Made by a program: the position numbers and the translations under genes. A stretch of DNA of 64,000 nucleotides, taken from NCBI GenBank assembly GCA_020055645.1, contig CM034546.1, positions 54,002,001 to 54,066,000 on the forward strand, written 5' to 3'. The notes beneath the pieces are model-generated. The model searched no databases and was not told the origin of the DNA. It saw only the letters and a program-made list of their open reading frames with translations. Position 1 is the first letter of the stretch. Every line of letters begins with the position of its first letter. The stretch is from Tomocerus qinae. Its lineage: Eukaryota; Arthropoda; Collembola; Entomobryomorpha; Tomoceridae. Shown here one piece after another: positions 11,861-25,100 of this stretch.

Positions 11861-13270
11861 TAATTTAATCAATGTACAAAATACTATTTACCCATATACC
11901 AGACAAGTTATATTCAATGCATTTAATGGTAAATATCTTCGGCTACTTTCCTCTTCAGTTTATGCAGTTTTCCATTTGGATATCTATTGCTAATTATAAT
12001 TCTAATTTTAAGAACCCGACGGGTATGGAAGTTATTGACCTTTAAAACTTTGGAATAAAATGTCAGTGGACAAGTCAACGCATGCTACAATACTAAAAAA
12101 GTGAACCACAAGAAAAGCAATCGACTTGGAGGGCATTTTGGTAAATTTCTTTCCTAGATGTAATACGTTTAGTTATATAGTAATTAAGAATCTATTTGAA
12201 AGACATAGACACCAGGATAATATTAAAAAAAGTTAAGTACTATAAAATGTTATCATTTGCCTATACATTGCGGGATAATTTTAGTTTGATGGAAGTGCAA
12301 TTGTAGGAAAACTATTGTATGAACTTCAGTACTTTTTATTGCTACTGCGAAAATAAGCAATAAATAAACGAAACTTTTACAGTCACAATTTTAATTTATA
12401 GCATCACAATATGTGAATAATAACAAAACATAATGCATGTAAAACAGTTAAATGGAGTTGTGATATAAAGTAAAACTTTAATAGTATGTAATTACAGTAA
12501 TTAGTGTAAGTCAAATTGATGTACATTATTATTAGGTATTACATAATAAGATCTTCTGACTAAAAATTTAAGGATTAACTCTGAACACTCTTTAAAATAA
12601 CGTATAATTAAAATAATTCCTTGATAATATATTATCAAGGATAATATTATATTATATAGTTAAGGTAAAGTTATTAACAAATTAATTTACCTTTACCACT
12701 TATCACTGCTTTAAGTAAATAAAAACTTTTATTCTGGAAAAGAAATAGTTTAAAGTTTAAAGGTTTATTATGGTAACTAAGTGAGACACAGATGTAAATA
12801 AGTTTACAATAAAAACTCGGCTTACATATTTGTAGAGTTCTATAGAAAATTAAACATTCAAGAATTAAAATTGTTTACAAAGTTACCAGGGCCATCATAT
12901 TTAGTGGAAAAAAATTTTGTGCTCGAGAATTTACTTTTGTAACATTTTTTGTTAGGTTTTCGTACATATAAATATTTCATAAGTTTGAGTACATGTTATT
13001 TTGCTTCGTTTCGAACATCGTTTTGCAGTATTCCGTACATGCTTACATCGTTGTTTTGGAAAACTAATAAAAACATATCACGGATTTGCTAATCAATAGT
13101 ACTTGCATACTATATTATAATACCTCAACTAAAAAATTACGTATCAAAACGTAAAAAATACATTCTATTGTGTACACCATAAATACTAAAACATATCTTC
13201 ATTTGAGAATTTAAACTAAGCTTTTAGTTTTTAGTCCTCTACCTAAATAAAATATACCATTACGCGAAAG
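11861..13270. repeat. 3' flank of polymerase copy 1, shared by all type I units
   Basis: There is no gene. The sequence aligns with 25875-26640 plus 28430-29110 in unit 2, and with 47108-48560 in unit 3. The first 200 bases are best conserved and contain AATAAA at 12054, the probable 3' UTR and poly(A) signal. Unit 2 keeps AATAAA at 26068. Unit 3 has a changed hexamer at the same place. Confidence 0.6.
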
Positions 13271-13805
13271 AGGACTACTTCTTATGAAGTACTTCAGACG
13301 CATTACATAGACAGTCTAAAGGTGTTCATTTCTTAATTGAAAACTGGATAACTAACTATTATAGTTGTACGTACACGTTTCATTACCTTATGAAAAACGT
13401 AACAAATATCTATTTTACTTCCAACACAAAAGTTAATATTACTTTACTTGACTTGATTTTCACCATTGCAAATACATTACCAGACATCATGAAACAATAC
13501 TGTTTGTCCAGTCATAATTACAAAAGGCATAGATTTAAAAAATGTCTTTTGATTAAGACTTGAGTCATTGGAAAGTTTTGCATAACATAAAGACAACAAT
13601 TTGCCATTTACTTTCCCCAAATGTGGATGAAATACACGAGCAATTCTTTCTGGCCCCTTCGAAAATTGAGATATAATTCATAATTTTTAGACACCGGCAC
13701 TTGTATACGAAAGCACACAAAATATTGCAGCATTTATTGAGTTTGCTTTATTTTAATAAAGCAATAATTATGCATAGAAAATTATTACAATATAAGACAA
13801 CAGTT

Positions 13806-14144
13806 TTACCACAAAGATGTTGACAAATTAGGCGAAGCGTATTTAAGAATGCATAATGTCAGCAGCATAAATTGTCCAAATGCTGACGAAATTGATTTCT
13901 GGTGAGAGTGCACCTCCCATTTTTTCCAGTCATAGCGTTCATGCAACCATGTTGAAGTATAATATAAACAAACCTGTGATTTCATTGGGGTTAGATTGTC
14001 TATATATGGAACGAATATAAAAGTTTTCCCAGAAAAACTGAAATAAATATCTAAATGGTCTACCTCAGTGATAAATAAAACATCATACCTTCCATAATCT
14101 CGTCTCTTTAAACTTTTTAATGGAACTGACAGTCTGATCAGCAA
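13806..14144 (-). other. Candidate minus-strand terminal exon(s), unit 1
   Basis: A 112-codon frame ends SPNLSTSLW and its last 45 residues are matched, with the same stop, at 49000-48859 (WEVHSHxKSISSAFGQFMLL). An alternative reading uses acceptor TTATTTCAG, an exon reading FFWENFYIRSIYRQSNPNEI, a donor CACAG|GTTTG and a final exon INFVSIWTIYAADIMHS. A decayed third copy lies near 15050-15190. No family was recognised. Duplication makes a former gene end plausible, but which frame was used is uncertain. Confidence 0.3.
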
Positions 14145-14269
14145 TAAGATAAACTATGCTCTAAGAAGATATATTTAAACTTTTAATTTTGAGTTGAATT
14201 GAACAGGAATAAGTCTACTATTGTTACTAGTCTAAATTAGTCTACTAGTCTAATATTGCTTTCCACTTG

Positions 14270-14795
14270 TGAAGAGAAAGTTTACAAAAAGAATGAGGTC
14301 TTTCACTAATAAGATATTTTTTTACTTACCACATATCAATTCACAATTCACATCGGTTCATTCATTCTCCGATTTATCCATTCACACACCGATCCGGGCA
14401 TTCAGTCTCAACATACAATTCACGCATACAAGAAGCAGACTAATAATAGGTATATACGGACATACAACAATCAATCAAACATACGGGATTCGCTCACCTC
14501 TCACTCACACATCTATACTACCCGGACTTGGAGACTCTGTCACATTCAGAGTGGATATTCCTCGGTCACATTCCGAGAAGTGTGTCACATCCGGGAGTGA
14601 CACAGCAGACAGCAGGACCGGTCAGGAACCAACCGGGACAACTATCCCAACCGATCCCATTCGCTGTCCTTCTCTCCTCTTTCTCCAACTGCCACCCATA
14701 CACGTAGTGGACTTAAGTCGCTACATGGCACATCGGATGACCGGGTATTAGGGAGAGTGGTCAGCAAGCACTCCTTATTCCCACAGCCATTTGCC
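14270..14795. other. GC-richer insertion of unknown origin
   Basis: Base composition rises sharply compared with the AT-rich surroundings, with many ACA/CCG-rich stretches and two nearby copies of a CACATTC-type motif (14545-14590). The related block is continuous at 48600-49000, so this is an insertion between the duplicated sectors 13600-13960 and 14828-15190. A 160-codon plus frame (14269-14751) has a biased composition without domains. It may be an LTR or leader fragment of a retroelement, but no pol domain accompanies it. Confidence 0.4.
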
Positions 14796-16390
14796 CACTT
14801 TTGCATAGTATTATAAAAATTACAATATGCCATTTACTTTCCCCAAAATGTAAATGACATGCATGAAAATTTCTTTCTATGACTATTGAAAATTGAAATA
14901 GAATTCATTTCAATGAATCATAGGAAGAGATTGACTATTCCGAACAATTTCAACCAAGCATTGTAAAATTTTATAGAATGTGCTTCAATTTTGTAAATAG
15001 CTATAATTATCCTTAGAAAATTATTACTATACAACCTTTCTACCACTGAAGATGTTGACAAAATAGAAAGAACAAACCTAATAATGCATAATAATAATGC
15101 ATTGGGTACTACTAAGTACTAACATTATATTACTGCTGAAAAATGGTCCAACTACTAACGAAATTGATTTCTGGTAATACAAATCCCATATTTTCGGGAT
15201 ATATATAGAGTATTGTATTCAATGATTTATTTCTACTTCCATAACAAAATTTTTCTAGCTGACGAAACTATTCTAAGGAGCTACTTTAGTAATGAAGAAT
15301 TGAAAACAACCTAATGTTGTGGTATTTCTACATTTAGAGAAGTTACAACTTGGGAATAGTTAAACTCTCAAAACGTGCAATATAGAATAAAATAAAAAAT
15401 TAAGATATTTTTAGAGTTTTTCCTAAACGATAAGATTGAAAACAAATACCAAATACTTTACCTTGAGAAATCAGATTAAAAGGTATTTCTTGCTAAAAGA
15501 CTTTGCCACAAAGCATTTGAGACAAAAAATGGGAAATTGATACAAGCTAAATAGCCCACGTATAATTGTGTTCAAAAATGAGTTTAAGGTCTAGACAGAA
15601 AAGATTGCCAGAAATGCCGACGTTAGAATTACACAGTCAGCAATAAAATACATATACCTCGTATAATGTAACAATATCTTTCAACGATGATTGTGTTTTA
15701 TTAAACTGATAATTTAAAAAATTCTCTATTCCTGATGAATATATAACCCAGGATACATTCCCACTGTTAGGACATATTGCACATAATTATTGTATTGCAA
15801 TATTTTTAGCAAACTTAGTAATGAACGGAACTTTGTAGGTTTTAAAGCTTACTATACCATGGAATTAGCAACCTATATATATAAGCGGACGAATAGAATT
15901 AATGAAAAAATTGGTCTTGTAAATTCTAGGTAGATTTTATTAGGCAGGCCGACAATTGGAGACTGTTTAACTATTCTGACCTTTGCAGCCTGCTATATAA
16001 AATGTCTCAAAGTATTAAAATTAATTAAATTATTAATTTTGAAGGTAGAACAGGACTAATTTTATTTTAAGGCATATTATGGTGTAAACTACTGAAAGTA
16101 ACCGTTTGTCATAGAATGACGATTAAAGACTTTAGCTAGGACACGAATTTACAATACAGGAATCCCGATTGAATATCGGCAGGAGCCAGGAAGATATTCC
16201 TTAAAAGTTGTAAAAATGTACTATTATCAATAAAAATGATTTATTAATTGTGTTAACTTCACATGGTTCTAGCTTTTGAGGTTAAACCAAGTTTTACGGT
16301 TTACGAAGAAGTATATCAATTAATTTCTACTATTTGGATATTTATGAAAGGTATACAATATGACCTTTACCACCAGCTTGAAAAAAGGTG
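14796..16390. repeat. Decayed tandem duplicate closing unit 1
   Basis: Positions 14828-15190 are a diverged copy of 13597-13960, and 15330-15660 resemble the block at 930-1130. No intact frame or RNA gene was seen. The stretch ends where the second copy of the window start begins at about 16391. Confidence 0.5.
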
Positions 16391-19300
16391 AAGCTCTTGT
16401 AGTCACACCACTGACTACAAATTATGTTTACATAAATTTCTAATATCAAAAATAGAAGCTAAATCACTTCGATCTTCAACAAACCAATATTGCAACTTTA
16501 CCATGCAAAGAGTATGCTCTGTGGTAATTCTCCAATTGAAGAAATACTTTTGGATATTTCAACTCATAGTTTACCATTATCTCACAATAACGATACAGTA
16601 GAAACTAAAGATATTTAATTCGTATTCGTTCCATTGAAACGATCGTGATATAATCAATAAAAGGAAAGTAAACGTATCCTTATTACTACGGCAACCCCAA
16701 AATTACAGTAGTATGCAAAAGTCTCACTTATTGTTGTTTTTCGAAACGCGATTCAAAGTGTGTTACATTGAAGTACATACTACATTGGCATAAATACTAT
16801 TGTTAGAATACATAAAGATACATCATGATTTATTTATTTCGTTGATTTATTTCGTTGATTTTTGTATTTCGTTGATTTTGTAAAAGCATATCTCTGATTA
16901 GTGAATAGACACTAAATCAAGATGTTACAATTGTTTTCCTTGTAACAATGGAAAAGAAAATGCGAGTTTTACACTGTGGGATTCCCAATAAAACTTTTAT
17001 GAATAAAGGGGGGGGGGTTTGCACAAGTACCTAACTTTTAAACTACATTCGTCGTTATTTGATACACCGATACGTAAACCTCACGAAAATGAAAGGTTTT
17101 AAAAAATCTTGCAGAGTATCCTTTGCAGTCACACCACTGACTATGCATTAAGGTAGTACATGGGACTTCTAAACCTGTACAACCAGTTAAGTTCCTAATC
17201 CATCAATTTTACTCAAATCAATGTTCCATCTTTATCTTGCAAAGATTGATAAATGATATGACTCCAGAAGTTACAACTTGGGAATAGTTAAACTCGCACA
17301 AAATATATAATAAAAATACAAAAAATTTCGAAATGGTTTTCGAAAAAGATTAACGTCTAATACCAAGAAAGTAAATTTTTCTAATCAGTTCTTCCTTAAA
17401 ACAAAATTACTTAGGGTTTATCTCTTACGTAAAAGCATTTTTTTAACCCAAATCCACTAGCCTTGAATTTGCCTGAGTAGCTAACTTCCTTCTGTGGAAG
17501 AATGATGTCTTCCGATTTGAGAAAATTTGTGACGTCGTTTGTCGTGGTTTGGTCTTCTATTATTGCCCATCGCTGAAATAAATTGTTAAAACAATTTAGA
17601 TAGACATATTTTTTTCACTAATTTGTAATTTAATAATATATATAATTTGAATGAATGACGTACTGAATGGAAATACCGATGACATTCTATGACTATGATG
17701 AATAAGTGTTGATTAAAGCTTAAGGCTGATGATGGCCAGCATCCAGATCTAAACAAGTTTTTAAAAACCGCATTAATTAGTATAGGTATTTCAAATTATG
17801 AGTGAGAATTTACAAGTAAAGAATTCCTTCATTAATTAGTAACTAATGAAGGAAACTAAAATAAATCCATTTATTAAAAATCTTCATTTCGGTGTCATGA
17901 ATATTATGTTTATGTTGCTTATTTGAAATTATTAAATTGTAAAAAACCTACTCACTTTCCCCCAAATGCATCCCTTGTCCCTTGTATGTGGATGAAAATT
18001 GCTCTAAGTGGACTTGTCAGTTGAGAGCTGGATTTTCAGGTAAATCTGCATTTTTCTAAGAAATAGGACCCAATTAGTTGTGTGTGTTCAGCTAATTGAA
18101 AGTACAGGACAGTGCGTCTAAGATAATACTCATTTCAACTGTTTTTATATATTGTGCTTCCTTATAAATTTGAAATAAGACAATAAAAATATAAATATCA
18201 ATTGATACAGATAAAAATATTTCATAAAATCTACAATATAAACACTTCTGGTGTGTAACAATTTTAAACTCGTGTTTTTACAGATTTTATGGTATTTAAT
18301 AAATTTGTGTACTTGTATTTTCTTTACTTAAATGAACAAAAATGAAACTGAGCAAAAAGTTAGAAAAGATTCAGCGATTAACATCCCCAGTTATGCTGAC
18401 GACGACATAAAGTTATAGTCGTGAATTACTTTAATACAAATGCCTAGTTAGCTCAAAGTAAATTATTATCAAGTTAAAATTTTTACATACCGATTATGCG
18501 ATACTGAAAGTTCTTTTATCCAAGTCAATCTGGTATCAAATTATTTCTGGAAGAAAATGAATGTTATAACGATGAATAAATCTTAAATTTGGAATTACAA
18601 AATGAGGAATTGTGCAGATAAAGTAAATTATTCGGCTGCATCAGAAAAGCTGCGTCTGAAGAGGTCTGAGTTATGATACGACGTGGCAGTTGATTTCGCT
18701 GACGCTGCTGTGAAAATCGGTGCTTATCTTGAAGGATTCAATGTTGGGGCGAAAATAGTGGAAAAATCAGAAAAAGGTCTTCGTCAAAAAAGAAAAAGTT
18801 AGCTAAGCTAACCATTGTAAAGTTGTTATTTCCCTCATAAATTCACAAAATGTCCTTCATAGTTTATTCTTTTTGCAGTTTTCTTTTTTACCCCTTACGG
18901 AAATTTAGTTTTTTTACGGAGTACATCAGTATCTTATCTCGCCTATTGAGAAGAACAGTTTATTCTGAATGTCTGTGGTTTTTCAAAATTCGTGTTTTCC
19001 ATTGGCCTTTGATATTCTTAATATTGTGTGGAAATTATTAAATTAAAATTTTTATCCATTGCTTTCAGTGGTTGGCAACAAAAACGATTTAGATTTACTG
19101 AATGTTTGTTGTTCCTTTAAATTGTCATCTAAATGCAAGCATTTACCTGAATATTTTGTTTTAATACAATTTTATTAATTTTATTCAAAATTATAGTAAT
19201 GAATCATATGGATTGGAGGAATGCCCTTTGAGGCTGTGCTCTTAACTAGTAAGAATTAATTGTGAGCTAAAAAAGTCAACATTGTTGTAAACATTTTGGT

Positions 19301-19832
19301 AATGTAAATTTTCAGAAGTCTGATTCAGATAAAATCGGCTATATGATTATTGCAAAGAGAAATTAAAGGACTATTTAATAAGAGTGTTTTCCATGATCAA
19401 GATTTTCGGGTGTCAAAATATAAGTTGAATCATTACTAGTGACTATAAAGCATAATAATATATTCAGAAATGGTAAAAATAGAAATATCTATGATGACAT
19501 TATTGGTTTAGGCACGGAGTGGAATTTTGGCACCCTGATAATTTGCTTTATTGGCAAGAAACCAATCGGAGTGTATTTGGGAGTGGTCTTTGCAAAAGAT
19601 TGTTGTCAGTATTATACTATTGATGCATGGAAGCGTGTCTTACCCTATTACGTCGTACGCAATTCAGCGTGATTTATAGCATGCTTTGTTCAAATCGATA
19701 TATTAATTTGTACTTTTGTTACAAGATGACAATCACATTCAAATCTATTTCCATATTTGCATTGTTTGCTCAAAGATGGACTCTGTTTCAATTTTACTTT
19801 GCAAATGACTTAATTGATGTAAAATAATATGG
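16391..19832. repeat. Left flank of type I unit 2
   Basis: Colinear with 1-3900 except for the missing MITE (empty site near 19220). It carries dyads at 16399 and 17126. On the minus strand, about 18735-18560, a good acceptor (TTTTCACAG) leads into an open frame containing RNQLPRR and SSDAAFLMQPNNLLYLHN, which is also open in unit 1 (about 2400-2290). It is listed here only as a candidate exon. The frame at 19439-19672 contains the conserved FIGKKPIGVYLGV block. Confidence 0.55.
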
Positions 19833-20071
19833 TATCGTCTGCCTAATATTACAACGTAACAAGCCATTTCATCATGGCTGAGACAAAGTAACAAACCATT
19901 TTATCATGACCGCGACAATGTAACAAACCAATGTACCAGGAGTTAGGTTTGTTACGTTGTCGCAGCCATGATAAATTGGTTTGTTACTTTGTCTCAGCCA
20001 TGATATGGTTTGTTACTTTGTAGCAGTCATGATGAAATGGCTTGTTACGTTGTAATATTAGGCAGACGATA
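19833..20071. mobile_element. Fold-back MITE, copy 1
   Basis: The ends TATCGTCTGCC and GGCAGACGATA are exact inverted repeats, and nearly the entire element folds on itself. Each arm consists of about three tandem units of roughly 33 bp containing AACAAGCCATTT and ATCATGGCTG. The corresponding position in unit 3 (about 36505) lacks the insert. The TA at each end may be the target duplication, as in Tc1/mariner-type MITEs. There is no coding capacity. Confidence 0.88.
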
Positions 20072-22141
20072 TATGTAAATTTCTTATCAAAATCTATTTA
20101 AATTTTATTTCTAATTTCTACAGACCATGAAATCTTAAACTAAGAATATTGTGCATCAATGAAATCAACTATATAAATTTATAACGCTATTACATACAAA
20201 TTTTGCAAAAAATTTTTTTTCAAATGACATTAATCACTGTCAATTGTTTGCTTAACCTTCAATGAAATTTCAATAGTAGTGGATGATAGCAATTTAAATG
20301 TAGATACAACATGTAACCCAATTACCATAATATTTAATATTTAATATTATTTATTAATAAAGAAGCCAATGTATCTGTAACTACAATTCAATTTAACTAT
20401 TTCTCTAAACCTGTTAACCACTAATGAGGAATAATATTCTCCAATATTACTTAGCAATATAATATTGAATGTAATTAGCGTTTTTACCATGTCTAACATT
20501 TTTCGTTGAAATAATGGGCTATATTAACTTAAAGCAGTTGAAGCTGGGGCACCTTGATAATGTATATAAAGTGCTGAAGAAGAATTTCTGTTGACAGTAT
20601 AGGAGTCGCAGATTACCTTCATGAGTATGAGACTGTTAGCATTCAGGTTTCATATATACTAAGCCACTGGAACTCCAGTACTTTACTATTACTTGCTAGC
20701 AGTACTGATGATTAAGTGTAGTTATAAAGCAAAGTTTTGAAATTCTGTATTCTCCAAAGACACACAACGTCCGTGAGATTGTTCCAGATAATGAGAATAC
20801 AACAAAAATGCATATCAAAAATTTCATTTACAAATATATTAAAATTTGATTAACAATTCAATAAATTTTAATAAACTTGCTCTATCTTAAAAATAATTAT
20901 GTGTTTCATATTACCTAATTACTTACGAATACCAGCATGGTATATACATCAACAAATGAGAGTTAAACTAAACGTGCAATAAATTTTAAATGTTTTGTAA
21001 CCAAGAAAGATGGGTTAAATATTATATCTTCTAGTGTTTGTGGCTTACGCAGTCTTGTATAATACAGATAAAATATAAAATTTGCTGTAACAACAATTGC
21101 ATTGAGTCATAACAGAGTTGCACAAACGCAACTTTTGTGCTGATTCACAAGATTTATTTTTATAACGCCATTGGTATTGTGGTCTTGTAATCAAATTACA
21201 TGTAGAATATTATAGGTATACCCCTTACCCCTTACATGTTAATTGCTGCTTGCATAAAATACATTATTATTATGCAGTAAAAGTTTATGTACAAGCAATA
21301 TATTTACTATTTACTATTACAATATACACAGCAATACATTGTTATTACACATCAAAATGCAGTTGTGTTCATATTGACACTACACTGGCACACAATATTA
21401 TACACTCACGATGCGATAGTTACAATCGTATTAGTTAGAGGTGAAACTGACTCCATATTTTGTATTTTGTTTAAAATCAAAGGGAAAAATCAACTCATTT
21501 TTACTAACTAGTGCTTCCTACTTTAAATAATTATAAACAGATAGGGCTTGCAATATTAAAGTAAATAAGTAGACCTGCAAAATTGAGATTTGGTATAACA
21601 CACTAATAAATATATTAGTTTCTAACAATAGATAATTATTACTAACTGTCAAAGAACTTAAATTATGGTAATTGAATAAAGTGATAATTGAGGAATTTAC
21701 AAACGAAACCATAAAAGAGTGATGAATTGTAAAAACAAAGTAATTATATTTAATTGCTTTGGATTTCTCGGTACAAAAAGTAGACCTGCAAAATTGAGTA
21801 TTGGATATAAAACACTAATAATCCATTTCAAAACTTTTATCTTCCAAAAATGACTTGCTTGGTATTGTTATAAATGTGTAAATGAAAAATTTATTTTTAT
21901 CTTAACCTAAGAAAATATCTAAAAAAATGACAAGATAAATAAAAAAATATATTTCTTACATGAACCGGTCCGACCTTCTTCCACAATCAACAAACCGGTC
22001 ATCTGACCACTGAATAACGTAATTCAATTGAATAGATTGTGCATTGTTATACTACACTTCATTTAAGGATATCGAAGTTCTTTTGTACATAATTTTTGCA
22101 CGTCTTACTACACGATTTTAATTTGCGTCCAGGTTTTGAGA
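20072..22141. repeat. Intergenic DNA upstream of polymerase copy 2
   Basis: There is no gene; the stretch aligns with 4000-6130 and 36540-39674. The last 190 bases hold the same CCGGTCCGACC and CAAACCGGTC motifs as in the other units, the likely 5' control region of the polymerase gene. Confidence 0.5.
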
Positions 22142-25100
22142 ATGGAAGATCCCCGAATTATCGGGTTGTTAGACGTCGATTCTTTCGAGTGTCAGATATA
22201 TCAGAATGAATACCCACAGTGGAAAGGCAGGCCGTGTGTTGTGGCAGACGTTAGTGGAAGGTAATAGTGAGCTTTGATATTTTTTATACTAAGTAATACT
22301 TTCAGAACTATATTTAATATATATATTATAATAAATAGCATTATCTATTTTGATACGCAATTAATACTGTTTTAGAAAAATAAACTTTTCATTGGGTTGA
22401 AGACAAAGTGTTGAGGGACATGAGGGAAACTTTTAAAATCTTAGTAAAAAATTTTATTGACCGTTTTAACCGTTATGTACCAAATACTACGTAATATTGC
22501 CTTTAGGTACAGAAAATATTTACTACCGAATAACAATAGTATTTTTAAAACAATTTCAAAACGTATGCAGAACTATAGTACATACAAGAACATAATAATA
22601 TTGCACTACATTTTTATAATGCTTTTCTACTTCTTTGTTTTCCATTTGAAGTTACTTGATAGAAACTTTTCGGTTACATGTAATCCACAGTCTATGACTC
22701 GCCACCGGCTAGTGGCTAAAATGGTTTTATCCTGGTTAAATGGTTTTATTCTGGCTAAAATGGTTTTATCCCTCTGTCTAAAATGATTTTATTCTTGCCA
22801 AAATGGTTTTATCCTGGCTAAAATGGTTTTATTCTGGCTAAAATGGTTTTATCCTGGTTAAATGGTTTTATCCTGGCTAAAATGGTTTTTATCCTGTCTA
22901 AAATGATTTTATTCTTGCTAAAATGGTTTTATCTTGGCTGAAATGGTTTCATTCTGGTTAAAATGGTTTTATCCTGGCTAAAATGGTTTATCCCGGCTAA
23001 AAGGGTTTTATCTTGGCTAATAGGGTTTTATCCTGGCTAAAATGAATTTATCCTGGCTAAAATGAATTTATCCTGGCTAAAATGGTTTTATCCTGTCCAG
23101 TGGCTGAAATCAATTCAGTGGCTAAAATAAAAACAATTGTAATTTAGGGTTCGGCCATTTTTGCCGTCAGCAAATTTGGCCGGATAAATTGGCTCCTGGC
23201 CGGCTCAAATGTAAAGCGCCGGATAAAATAAAACACTGGTAATCCAAATGATTTCTATACAGTACATTTTATACTAATGTCTTGTCATTGTCTTATTAAA
23301 AAAGTTAACCCTAGACTACATGACATGTCCCAAATGGGATTTTTCTGACTTTGCTGTGCCCTAGCTTTAAGCAGGTATGCCACATAATATCGTGGATTTT
23401 TGTATGTGACACAAATGCGTTTCTCTGCTTATGTTTTTAAATTCAAGTTATTTTGTCCATAAATTAGATTTTTTAAAAATTAAGAAATGAAAATGGGACC
23501 TAATTACTGTGTTAATGCACGACATGTCCCAAATGGGATTGTACAGTTTCATAATCGGACAAATCCCATTTGGGACAAGTCATGTTAATCGGTGTATGTG
23601 ATGTATGTGATGTAATGTACAGATACAACCAAGATGGAAATATGCTAAATTACACTTTTTTCAGCATTTATATTTGGGTGAGACTTTATGTTTGGGTCAG
23701 TATTTACATTTGCGTCAGGTTTTAAATTTTTGGGTTAGCCTTTACATTTGGGTCAGGTTTTTAAATTTTTAGATCAGCATATATATTTGGGTCAGGTTTT
23801 GGATTTTTGGGTCAGCATTTATAGTTGGGTCAAGTTTTAAATTTTTTGGTCAGCATTTATAGTTGGGTCAAGTTTTAAATTTTTGGGTCAGCATTAACAT
23901 TGACTTGATCATGACCAGTAGCATACGTTCAGTTTGATTGGACTTAGAGTATTACATGAAATGTCTCATTTGGGACATGTCATTTCGAAACAGTGTGCAC
24001 CGAGGCGGGAAGAATCAATCCCAAATGGGAGTAATGGGAATCCCAATTGGGAATTGGGACATGTAATGTGTTACAGTTCATTTGGTATGTCATGCAGTCT
24101 AGGGTTAAGAAATAAAACCAATAATAATAAATAATAGTTAAAAAAGTAAAAATAGTAAAACAAGAATTATTTGACCTAACCTTTCATAGGTACTGGAGAC
24201 ATTTCAACTTTTTTTTGCATCTTGTTATTGCAGAATTGTATCAGTGACATATGAAGCAAAGTTGCTTGGATTGGACAGGACGAAACGAGTTAGGGATGTT
24301 GAAGCCCAAGATCCTTTTGGAAATAAAATAAAGATATTTGAGAAGCCACAAATGTTTAATAAACCGGATTCCTCCAAGTGCCGGCTTGCATCTATTGAAA
24401 TCACAGATGTCGTGAGAAAATATTGTTCGAAGCGTAAGATAATTGTAGAAAGGGTTCCTACCGATGAATGGTTTTTGGATCTTACTGATTATGTTAAGTA
24501 CCTTCTTGATAAATTTGGAACCGGTTACACTTTCGATTTTGAGGGCGACCAAGTATATCTCGAAAGTAAAACTACCCTCACAGACGATGAAATTGACGAA
24601 AAAATAAATTGGTTGGCCACTAACTGTACCTACTATACCGAGGAGGAGAAGCTGGTGGTTGGGGCGAATGTGGTCAAAAGGCTGTATGACATAATACTGG
24701 AGAAAACAGATTTTATCTGCAGTGCTGGAATCTCTTACAATAAGCTTCTAGCTAAGCAAGCCTTAAAAATTCGTAAACCTAAGCCAAATATTATGACCAT
24801 TATTTCATCACTTGGCCTAAATCGACTAAGCAAATCTATTCCTGTTCAAGATATTTGGGGATTGGGAGGTGAACTTGGAAAAGACGTGGTAGAAAATTTA
24901 CCACATGTGAAAACAATGGCAGATTTGAAGAAAATTAGAAAATCAACATTTATTAGGTATTTTGAAGAAAACGCAGACTTTCTTTACGACCGCGCAAGAG
25001 GAATATGTGATGAAGAAGTGGTGCAGAAGACAGTGAATGACACTGTCAACAGCGGAAAAGCAAATCTCAGTAAGTTTATACATACTTATAATAATTATTA

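Noticed and set aside
24241..24552. Minus-strand 103-codon frame opposite polymerase exon 2 (and similar ones at 6889-7255 and 42817-43053)
   Set aside because: These are antisense shadows of the strongly conserved polymerase exon.
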